DNA of 6,251 nt from Nitrospira sp. GTDB lineage: Bacteria > Nitrospirota > Nitrospiria > Nitrospirales > Nitrospiraceae. Below, piece after piece: positions 1 to 5,202 of the stretch; the stretch's first letter is position 1; every line of letters begins with the position of its first letter. Position numbers and translations under genes: made by a program. Below the pieces are notes generated by a model. That model had not been told where the DNA came from and ran no database searches. It saw only the letters and a program-made list of their open reading frames with translations. The stretch covers positions 1 through 6,251 of the forward strand of contig JAAUPT010000110.1 in the NCBI GenBank assembly GCA_012032965.1, written 5' to 3'.

Positions 1-17
1 CAGATCACAAAGAAAGA

Positions 18-43
18 GGGGGTGCCATCCGAGTGGCACCCCC
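18..43 (-). terminator. Intrinsic terminator of the RRM protein gene
   Basis: A perfect 10 bp inverted repeat (18-27 pairing with 34-43, arm GGGGGTGCCA on the plus strand) encloses a 6-base loop. Read on the minus strand, it is followed at once by a T-rich run interrupted by single C residues (TCTTTCTTTG, positions 17 down to 8). It begins 27 bases after the stop codon of the RRM gene. This is a standard Rho-independent terminator for leftward transcription. Read rightward there is no T run, so it should act in one direction. Confidence 0.9.
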
Positions 44-70
44 CTCCATACTACGCATGCAGCTGGTCAA

Positions 71-409
71 CTACCAGCGGTCGCGCTTGCCACCACCTCC
101 GCTGCGACCACCGCCGCCACCGAATCCACCACGACCTCCACCGCCACCACCCGTGCGCGGTTCCTGTGGCCGTGCTTCATTGACTGTAAGAGTCCGGCCA
201 CCCATATCCGAACCGTTGAGGGCCGTAATCGCAGCTTGAGCTTCGGCATCCGAGGACATTTCCACAAAGCCAAATCCTCGTGATTGGCCGGTGAATTTAT
301 CCGTAATGATTCGCGCCGAGGCCACTGCGCCATGGGCCGCGAATAAGTCACTCAATTGCTGCTCGGTCGCCGAATATGGCAACCCACCGACATAGATCTT
401 CGAACCCAT
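71..409 (-). CDS. RRM-domain, glycine-rich (RGG-tailed) RNA-binding protein
   Basis: A 112-residue protein with one RNA recognition motif (about residues 3-80) and a low-complexity tail. Visible motifs are RNP2 (K4-I-Y-V-G-G-L10) and RNP1 (R44-G-F-G-F-V-E-M51), whose aromatic residues (Y6, F46, F48) normally stack on RNA bases. Residues 87-107 are almost all Gly with interspersed Arg and Phe, as in RGG tails, and the protein ends in K-R-D-R-W. The ATG at 409 was chosen because a near-perfect Shine-Dalgarno, AAAGGAGG, lies 7 bases upstream and the domain starts right after it. The frame stays open upstream to 565, but that stretch looks non-coding. Related bacterial RRM proteins, best known from cyanobacteria, are cytoplasmic single-stranded-RNA binders, often cold-induced, and act in RNA stability or folding. 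The gene has its own leader and terminator, so it is probably monocistronic. The family call is firm; the cellular role is not known from the sequence. Confidence 0.93.
   Translation of the reverse strand: MGSKIYVGGLPYSATEQQLSDLFAAHGAVASARIITDKFTGQSRGFGFVEMSSDAEAQAAITALNGSDMGGRTLTVNEARPQEPRTGGGGGGRGGFGGGGGRSGGGGKRDRW
89..151 (-). repeat. Low-complexity glycine-codon tract encoding the RGG tail
   Basis: An imperfect GGN-GGN repeat that encodes residues 87-107 of the RRM protein, broken by Arg, Phe and Ser codons. On the opposite strand it reads as a proline-rich frame, which is a compositional shadow. Tracts of this kind change length easily between strains. Confidence 0.75.
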
Positions 410-416
410 CGGGGTT

Positions 417-424
417 CCTCCTTT
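417..424 (-). promoter_or_regulatory. Strong Shine-Dalgarno of the RRM gene
   Basis: AAAGGAGG on the minus strand, ending 7 bases before the ATG at 409. It is the best ribosome binding site in the window and it fixes the start codon. A GTTCCTC segment 30 bases further upstream (minus strand, 456-450) is exactly complementary to GAGGAAC (420-414), which overlaps this site, so the site could be masked in the folded leader. Confidence 0.85.
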
Positions 425-545
425 AAGATAATGACATTGTCTTGAGCACGAGGAACGGGGAAGGAGCGGGCCGAAGACGCGATCGCTGCAGCGACTTAGG
501 TCTGACTTCCGACAAAATTCCCGGACAAGGCAACATCGACATTGT

Positions 546-583
546 GGGCCTCCTCTGATAGACACTCTGCACCGCAGAGGCCC
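546..583 (-). other. Competing hairpins downstream of the ABC permease gene
   Basis: Two alternative stems share the same bases. One is a tight 6 bp hairpin, CTCTGC-GGT-GCAGAG on the minus strand (579-565). The other is a longer stem in which GGGCC+TCTG (583-579, 578-575) pairs with CAGA+GGCCC (557-554, 550-546), with a GGA bulge. No T run follows, so neither is a classical intrinsic terminator. They could stabilise the 3' end of the permease transcript or lie in the RRM leader. Function is unassigned. Confidence 0.4.
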
Positions 584-635
584 CGGGCGATACGAGTCAA
601 AGCTACAGTAGCACAGGGGTTTGGGGATTACAACC

Positions 636-1427
636 TTACTCCCCTACTCGAACCAGTAATCCTTGGTCTTTGCAGTATGCGATCGTCCGGTAAAACCATG
701 CGACAACGCCGACCAACAACACACCATTGAGTCCGACGGCCCAAACGAGATTCGACAACGGGGCCTCCCCGGAGGTCAAGACCATCCGCATGCCTTCAAA
801 GATGTGCGCGGCCGGGTTCGCCCAAGCGATCGCCTTCAGCCACTGAGGCAGCACATCCATAGGATAAAACACACATGAGATGGGCTGGAATAGAAACACC
901 ATACTCCAGGCCAGCACTTCGGCTTCCTGTCCGAATCGCATAATCAGTGAGGTCGTAAACACTCCGATGATCCAGCCAGCGACCACAAGATTGAGCACGA
1001 ACGGGATCAGCCACAATCCGATGATCATCACGTTGTAGGAGTAGAAGACCAGCGCGCAGCCAGTCAAGACGATCGAGACGACTGTCACCTTCATCACACT
1101 CATCGCCATCGTGGCGGCCAGAAATTCACTCGGCTTTAAGGGACTGGCAAAGAGGTTCATCAGGTTGCGCGCCCAGAGTTCCTCGAGAAAGGTAATGGTA
1201 ATGCCCTGCTGAGCACGGAACAACACATCCCAGAGAATCAGGGCTCCAAGGAAAAAGGTAACGAACCCAGGAACCTCACTTTGATATCGTGCGAGATAGA
1301 GAGTGATGAATCCCCAGATCACGAGATCCAAGAATGGCCAGTAAAAAATTTCCATGATCCGCGGCAAACTTCGCCGGTACAGATAGAGATGCCTGAGAAT
1401 GAGCGCTGTAACACGATGCAGCTTCAT
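636..1427 (-). CDS. ABC-2 type transporter permease (NodJ-like)
   Basis: A 263-residue inner-membrane protein, the usual length for single-domain ABC-2 permeases. Six hydrophobic segments are visible at about 27-46, 54-72, 105-130, 133-162, 169-189 and 227-247. Between segments 2 and 3 lies a cytoplasmic coupling region (E82-E-L-W-A-R-N-L, then S95-P-L-K-P-S-E-F), which is typical of the family and contacts the ATPase. The segment F180-Q-P-I-S-C-V-F-Y-P-M followed by N204-P-A-A-H is the characteristic ABC-2 end region near segments 5 and 6. It should dimerise, or pair with another subunit, and work with the ATPase encoded two genes upstream as an exporter. Its ATG sits in an ATGA overlap with the preceding gene and has no clear Shine-Dalgarno, so translation is likely coupled. 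The substrate cannot be read from the sequence; related systems export lipids, polysaccharides or drugs, or support cytochrome assembly. Confidence 0.9.
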   Translation of the reverse strand: MKLHRVTALILRHLYLYRRSLPRIMEIFYWPFLDLVIWGFITLYLARYQSEVPGFVTFFLGALILWDVLFRAQQGITITFLEELWARNLMNLFASPLKPSEFLAATMAMSVMKVTVVSIVLTGCALVFYSYNVMIIGLWLIPFVLNLVVAGWIIGVFTTSLIMRFGQEAEVLAWSMVFLFQPISCVFYPMDVLPQWLKAIAWANPAAHIFEGMRMVLTSGEAPLSNLVWAVGLNGVLLVGVVAWFYRTIAYCKDQGLLVRVGE

Positions 1428-1834
1428 TGACCGGTCTTATGGTTGTGTGCATGATCGCAGCCACCACAGCCTCGGTGAGTTCCCAGGAGATCCGCCATAA
1501 GAAGTTGGACCCCTTCGAGAAAATGTGTACCCGTTGTTTTTCCATCTGGCATCGGTCGCAACGAGAGTATCGATAGAAGTGCCGGCATCCCGACTAATCC
1601 ACTCGCAAACCATAACCCGACATACCCGATTCCGCCGCGCCACCACACGAGGCCTAGTAGCAGGGATAAGGGCACGAAACCGCCTGCAAGTCCTTTCATC
1701 ACGATTCCCGACCCACAGGTACGACGGTTCCAGCCGATCAACCCGATCGCAAGCCAGAAGAGCCCCCAGGCCGTGCTGACAGCAAGCCCCCCGGCAAGGA
1801 ATCCCATACCAAAGTCCACGAGAGCCTCCGTCAT
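1424..1834 (-). CDS. Small membrane protein of unknown function with Cys/His-rich C-terminal tail
   Basis: 136 residues that I do not recognise as a named family. Three hydrophobic segments are visible, about 11-35 (G/A-rich, ending W-N-R-R), 47-64 and 70-92. A soluble tail follows, ending in H120-R-G-C123-G-G-C126-D-H128-A-H130-N-H132: a CxxC followed by three alternating histidines, which looks like a metal-binding site (inference). C40, after the first helix, is the only other cysteine. The gene is wedged between the ATPase and permease genes with ATGA overlaps at both ends, so it is probably an accessory subunit of that transporter. Start uncertain: the ATG at 1834 has no Shine-Dalgarno and would depend on coupling, whereas a GTG at codon 6 (1819) has GGAGG 5 bases upstream and would give 131 residues. 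Both starts keep all helices and the tail. Metal sensing, metal delivery or a structural zinc site are all possible. Confidence 0.8.
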   Translation of the reverse strand: MTEALVDFGMGFLAGGLAVSTAWGLFWLAIGLIGWNRRTCGSGIVMKGLAGGFVPLSLLLGLVWWRGGIGYVGLWFASGLVGMPALLSILSLRPMPDGKTTGTHFLEGVQLLMADLLGTHRGCGGCDHAHNHKTGQ

Positions 1835-2577
1835 GATGGCAACGGAACGCTCGATTCCCGTGCGAAATTCAAGAACACTTCCTCCAAGTCTGCTTTGCCG
1901 AATCGTGCCACGATGGCCTTGGCCGTCCCTTCAGCCACGAGACGTCCACGTTGAAGGAAAATGATCCGGTCCGACATTTCTTCCATCTCCCGCATGTTGT
2001 GCGAGGTGTATAAGATACTCAACCCCGATGATCGGCGCTCTTCTTTCAGCAAAGACCGTATTTTGTAGGCGATGTCGGGATCCAAACTGGCCGTCGGCTC
2101 ATCGAGAAAGAGCAGACGAGGCTCCGTGAGAAAGGCCTTTGCCAATGTTAACCTTGTCATCTGCCCTGATGATAATTTACGGGTGACTTTCTGTCGGAAT
2201 TCATCCATCTCGAGCTTCTTGACGACATCATCCACCCGACGCACGATATCGTTCAGGCCATAGAGCCTGGCCACGACCCATAGATTTTCCTCGACAGTCA
2301 GAGATTGCGGCATGGCGATATAGGTCGATGAAAAATTGACCTGTTGCAGCACCGCTTCACGGTGAGTGGACAAGTCTAAGCCGAACGCTTCGATCGAGCC
2401 TGAGGTAGGCGTCACCACCCCGAGTAACATCTGGATTGTCGTGGTCTTTCCAGCACCGTTCGGCCCCAATAACCCAAGGATTTCACCAGGTCGAATCTCG
2501 AAAGAGACCTCATCCACCGCAGTGAAACCTCCGAACCGCTTCGTCAGCCGCGACACCTTCAGAACAGGACTTATCAT
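1831..2577 (-). CDS. ABC transporter ATP-binding protein (ABC-2 exporter class)
   Basis: A cytoplasmic ATPase of about 248 residues that energises the permease downstream. Counting from the alternative upstream GTG (2589): Walker A G42-P-N-G-A-G-K-T49; ABC signature L139-S-S-G-Q, where the family norm is LSGGQ; Walker B L159-L-F-L-D-E-P165 with catalytic E164; D-loop S168-L-D; switch histidine H197 in T-S-H-N-M. The Q-loop position is unusual: N85-F-S-S-T stands where a glutamine is normally found. The C-terminus E236-E-V-F-L is typical of exporters of this class. I chose the ATG at 2577 because GGAG lies 11 bases upstream, whereas the GTG at 2589 overlaps that same GGAG and has no site of its own; the longer form would have 252 residues. 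The stop overlaps the start of the next gene (ATGA), which indicates coupled translation. The cytochrome gene ends about 20 bp upstream. Confidence 0.93.
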   Translation of the reverse strand: MISPVLKVSRLTKRFGGFTAVDEVSFEIRPGEILGLLGPNGAGKTTTIQMLLGVVTPTSGSIEAFGLDLSTHREAVLQQVNFSSTYIAMPQSLTVEENLWVVARLYGLNDIVRRVDDVVKKLEMDEFRQKVTRKLSSGQMTRLTLAKAFLTEPRLLFLDEPTASLDPDIAYKIRSLLKEERRSSGLSILYTSHNMREMEEMSDRIIFLQRGRLVAEGTAKAIVARFGKADLEEVFLNFARESSVPLPS

Positions 2578-2598
2578 CCGATCTATCACTCCGATCTA

Positions 2599-3309
2599 CT
2601 AGTTGAATAGTAAGGCGCCGCTGATCTTATCAGGGAGGTGGCAGGTCTCACATCTCTGATCCAGCAGGTGACCGTCATGCTGGCTCTTTCCATCGTGACA
2701 GCTGAAACAGTCACTGAGGGCTCGATCACGAAGATACGAACCCTCGGGATGGATCGGATACCACGGTTTGCTATCGGCGGACAGATGGCCCCGCGGAATG
2801 ACCACGGGATAGCCCTTGATAGGTGCATCATGCACCACACCTGAATGGCAAGTTGTACAGCCTTCGCCCTGTCCACGGGCCTTGAAGGCTTGCATGTGCT
2901 GACGATGGTTCATGATCAGTCCCACCTCTTTGACTGGCGATGGAAGGTCGCGCGAGGCGATTTCTGAAACACGGAGGATATGCCGATGGCAACTAAGACA
3001 GACCTCTGAGTCCACGCTCGCCTTGAGATTGTGCGCATCCGTCGGGGTTCCCAATAAATAGATGACCGTGTCTTTGGCACCCGCCAAGACCTTGTCGTGT
3101 AGCCATCCTTCGAATCCAGGCCGCACATGACAGGCAACACAGCTCACCTCTTTATGGGAGGATTTAGCCCAGCTCTCATAAGAAGGCGCAATGGTGTGGC
3201 ATCCGGCGCAGAACTTCGGCTGATCGGTGAGGGGGTGCGCGACCCCAACGAGGGCCAGACCTCCTATAACGAGGCTCAACGCAAAAGTGGCCTTAGACGT
3301 CCAGCTCAT
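2599..3309 (-). CDS. Membrane-anchored hexaheme c-type cytochrome, NapC/NirT-like
   Basis: 236 residues with an uncleaved-looking N-terminal anchor (about residues 7-25) followed by a periplasmic domain bearing six CxxCH heme-c motifs at 34-38, 57-61, 104-108, 151-155, 201-205 and 220-224, roughly one heme per 39 residues. The first part resembles the NapC/NirT/NrfH quinol dehydrogenase family: C-A-G-C-H, then P-x4-W-x2-S-x-H, then V-x-C-V-A-C-H-x2-P-G-x3-W-L-x2-K. NapC and NrfH have four hemes, so the last two motifs (residues 201-224) look like an added C-terminal module. Extra histidines (H135, H138, H160, H175, H211, H214) could be distal ligands. Likely role: passing electrons between the membrane quinone pool and a periplasmic redox partner. 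It overlaps mobB by 17 bp and so is co-transcribed with the cofactor genes. A GGGAG sits only 1 base before the ATG, so the start may depend on coupling. Heme count and location are solid; the partner is unknown. Confidence 0.9.
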   Translation of the reverse strand: MSWTSKATFALSLVIGGLALVGVAHPLTDQPKFCAGCHTIAPSYESWAKSSHKEVSCVACHVRPGFEGWLHDKVLAGAKDTVIYLLGTPTDAHNLKASVDSEVCLSCHRHILRVSEIASRDLPSPVKEVGLIMNHRQHMQAFKARGQGEGCTTCHSGVVHDAPIKGYPVVIPRGHLSADSKPWYPIHPEGSYLRDRALSDCFSCHDGKSQHDGHLLDQRCETCHLPDKISGALLFN

Positions 3310-3811
3310 GCTCCCGGCGTCTGAGAGGGAACTGCTTCATTAAGAGCGCAGCGACACTGCCCACATCGTCCAGATGAACTACGGGCACCGGGAGATCGAC
3401 CACCATATCGGAGACGACTGCCAGAAGGCCGTCGGAAGAGTAAGAGATTTCACCCAATTGATCACGGACAATGATGATTTTTGGATACCCCTCGCCCTTC
3501 CATCCTTCGGCAATGATGAGATCGTAGGAGCTATCCAAGAAACGATCGCGAACCTCTTCTACCTTGAGCTGTTCCGAAACATCGGCAAACAAGGCCAGGC
3601 TCCCCTTCGAGACGATCACAACACTGCTGGCGCCGGCGCGCTTATGACGCCAACTATCCTTTCCTTCCGTATCAAGATCGAAGCCATGCCCCGCATGCTT
3701 GACGGTGGCCACACGGTATCCGGCCTTGACCAGCTCCGGAATCACGCGTTCGATCAAGGTCGTCTTGCCACTGTTCGAACGACCGATAAAGGAAACGATA
3801 GGGACAGACAT
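3293..3811 (-). CDS. mobB: Molybdopterin-guanine dinucleotide biosynthesis adaptor protein MobB
   Basis: 172 residues, the normal size for MobB. It binds GTP and assists conversion of molybdenum cofactor to the guanine-dinucleotide form used by DMSO-reductase-family enzymes. Visible motifs are a P-loop near the N-terminus (G10-R-S-N-S-G-K-T17), the family signature K38-H-A-G-H-G-F-D-L-D-T-E-G-K-D-S-W-R-H (to residue 56), and A101-E-G-W-K105 in the second half. No fused MobA or MoeA domain is present, and no mobA gene is in the window. It follows moeA after a 92 bp gap and its end overlaps the cytochrome start. No good Shine-Dalgarno precedes the ATG at 3811, but the P-loop begins only 10 residues in, so the true start cannot lie much further downstream. 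Cytoplasmic. Confidence 0.93.
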   Translation of the reverse strand: MSVPIVSFIGRSNSGKTTLIERVIPELVKAGYRVATVKHAGHGFDLDTEGKDSWRHKRAGASSVVIVSKGSLALFADVSEQLKVEEVRDRFLDSSYDLIIAEGWKGEGYPKIIIVRDQLGEISYSSDGLLAVVSDMVVDLPVPVVHLDDVGSVAALLMKQFPLRRREHELDV

Positions 3812-3903
3812 AAGACTACATCATCGATCAACCTAGTCATCGCGAGGCAGTAAGAGTTTTTCACCTCGTCGACGTCGCCAACAACGACTAGTAATCGTCC
3901 TTT
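3812..3903 (-). other. Gap between moeA and mobB
   Basis: 92 bp, the only sizeable break in the seven-gene run. It contains a short inverted repeat, CGAGG/CCTCG (3843-3847 and 3864-3868, 16-base loop), with no T run after it. I see neither a convincing promoter nor a terminator. Read-through from moeA into mobB is likely, but a weak internal promoter cannot be excluded. Confidence 0.4.
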
Positions 3904-5202
3904 CTAACAACAAGAGAGGCGGTGCGAACCGGCCTGCCCCAGCTCAGTCGCGGTAGGCCATGCCTCGCCGGTCAACAGCTGAACCGCAACTTCATCACCA
4001 GGCTTCACGCACTCGACGGTGACAGGCACATCGATGAGACAGTTGGCTTTCACCATCGACGTAAGAATCCCGGACCCTTGGTCACCAGTCGTACGGACCT
4101 TGAAGACACCTTCTTCTCGAGTGAGAATACCTCGCAAAAAATGCCGCCGATCGCCACGTTTTGAAAACGTTTCCTGAAATACCGCCTGCACAACCGGGCG
4201 TCCATAGCTTCGACAGCCGCTCATTTTCAGCAATGCGGGGCGCACCAACTGCTCAAAAGTCACCATCGACGAAACCGGATTGCCCGGAAGACCAAATGCG
4301 AGTGTGTTCTGAATCTTCCCGAACGCCAGTGGCTGACCGGGCCGGATGGCAAGTTTCCAAAAATTCATCTCGGCGCCGAGTTCACGAAAGACGGCCTTCG
4401 TGAAGTCGTAATCACCCATCGAGACGCCACCAGACAAGACAAGAATGTCTGCGTTCAATCCATGTGCGATCTTTTCCTTGAGCGCTGCAGGGGTGTCACG
4501 AGCGATGCCGAGCAACAATGGAATGCCCCCGGCTTCCTGAACTGCCGCAGCAATCCCGTAGCTGTTCGAATTGATGATCTTCTCCTCACTGTACCGTTCG
4601 TCCAGGTCCGCCAACTCATCACCCGTCGAAAGGATCGCCACGCGCGGCCGCTGGTACACGAACACGAATGACTTCGCCAAAATCGCCAACATCCCAGCCT
4701 CACTGGGACGCATTCTGGTCCCGCTGGCGATAATACAATCCCCTTCTTTGACATCCTCACCTTGTGGCCTGATGTTGGCCCCCTTGGGTTCAGCCTTCAA
4801 TACACGGACGGAATCAGGCGAATGGTCGGTGTCTTCAACCTTCAGCACGGTATCAGCCCCGCGAGGAATCGGCGCACCAGTCATGATACGGATTGCTTGA
4901 CCAGAGCTCACCTCCTTCGACGGCATCGTCCCGGCGGGAACATCCTCGATCACCGCAAGGGACACCGGTTTCTGGATCGGGTGCTCCTGCTTTATATCCT
5001 CCCACCTGACGGCAAACCCATCCATCGCTGAATTGTCCCACGGAGGATTGTCTCGGTTCGCAACGATGTCTTCAGCCAACACACGCCCCAGGACCTCAAG
5101 GATCGAAACCTTCTCCACGCCCAATACCGTCGCGGCATCGAGCACCACGTGCTGCGCCTCGTGGAGTTGGGTCAATCCGGTCATGGCATCGGCAGCTTTC
5201 AC
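3904..5202 (-). CDS. moeA: Molybdopterin molybdenumtransferase MoeA
   Basis: 432 residues, slightly longer than E. coli MoeA (about 411). It inserts molybdate into adenylylated molybdopterin, the last step of basic molybdenum cofactor synthesis, in the cytoplasm. Motifs in order: D51-N-P-P-W-D-N-S-A-M-D-G-F-A-V65, R105-I-M-T-G-A-P-I-P-R-G-A-D, the G148-E-D loop, S192-T-G-D-E-L197, S257-G-G-V-S-M-G-D-Y-D-F-T, R287-P-G-Q-P-L-A-F-G and G304-L-P-G-N-P-V-S. Expected active-site residues are present (D61, D150, E196, D266, P306, P309 by motif position). Where E. coli has D228, this protein appears to have N211 (I-N-S-N-S). The C-terminal domain IV ends in a short unusual S-C-C. The GTG start at 5202 is preferred because AAGGGAG lies 7 bases upstream and the start overlaps the mrp stop as GTGA; an ATG at codon 7 is the alternative. 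Confidence 0.96.
   Translation of the reverse strand: MKAADAMTGLTQLHEAQHVVLDAATVLGVEKVSILEVLGRVLAEDIVANRDNPPWDNSAMDGFAVRWEDIKQEHPIQKPVSLAVIEDVPAGTMPSKEVSSGQAIRIMTGAPIPRGADTVLKVEDTDHSPDSVRVLKAEPKGANIRPQGEDVKEGDCIIASGTRMRPSEAGMLAILAKSFVFVYQRPRVAILSTGDELADLDERYSEEKIINSNSYGIAAAVQEAGGIPLLLGIARDTPAALKEKIAHGLNADILVLSGGVSMGDYDFTKAVFRELGAEMNFWKLAIRPGQPLAFGKIQNTLAFGLPGNPVSSMVTFEQLVRPALLKMSGCRSYGRPVVQAVFQETFSKRGDRRHFLRGILTREEGVFKVRTTGDQGSGILTSMVKANCLIDVPVTVECVKPGDEVAVQLLTGEAWPTATELGQAGSHRLSCC

Larger units (their letters stand above)
410..635 (-). other. Intergenic leader region between the permease and the RRM gene
   Basis: A 226 bp non-coding stretch. Reading leftward it holds a pair of competing hairpins (546-583), a 12 bp perfect palindrome TCGCTGCAGCGA (483-494) overlapping GCGATCGC (479-486), a pyrimidine-rich stretch with anti-Shine-Dalgarno character (about 450-470), and then the Shine-Dalgarno. 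The RRM gene probably has its own promoter here, since the hairpins and the gap separate it from the ABC operon. A TTGACT hexamer on the minus strand (600-595) resembles a -35 box, but no good -10 lies 16-18 bases from it, so I do not assign a promoter. No tRNA or other RNA gene is visible. Confidence 0.55.

Noticed and set aside
33..239. Plus-strand proline-rich reading frame opposite the RRM gene
   Set aside because: It is the antisense of the glycine-codon tract. It has no ribosome binding site, and the RRM frame on the other strand has clear motifs.
479..494. Palindromes GCGATCGC and TCGCTGCAGCGA as an operator or a HIP1-like repeat
   Set aside because: They occur once, overlap each other and match no operator I can name. 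Short GC-rich palindromes are expected by chance.
71..565. Longer RRM protein with a cysteine-rich N-terminal extension starting at 565
   Set aside because: The extra 52 residues have no recognisable fold, and the ATG at 409 has a near-perfect Shine-Dalgarno directly before the domain. The extension is an open frame running through the leader.
595..600. TTGACT on the minus strand as a -35 box for the RRM gene
   Set aside because: No reasonable -10 hexamer lies at the right distance; the sequence there is GC-rich.
3757..3840. 28-residue minus-strand frame starting at 3840 in the moeA-mobB gap
   Set aside because: It has no ribosome binding site and mostly overlaps mobB in another frame, so it is likely chance.
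3374..3853. 159-residue plus-strand frame opposite mobB
   Set aside because: It lies wholly across mobB, whose P-loop and family signature are unmistakable, and the antisense translation shows no motif.
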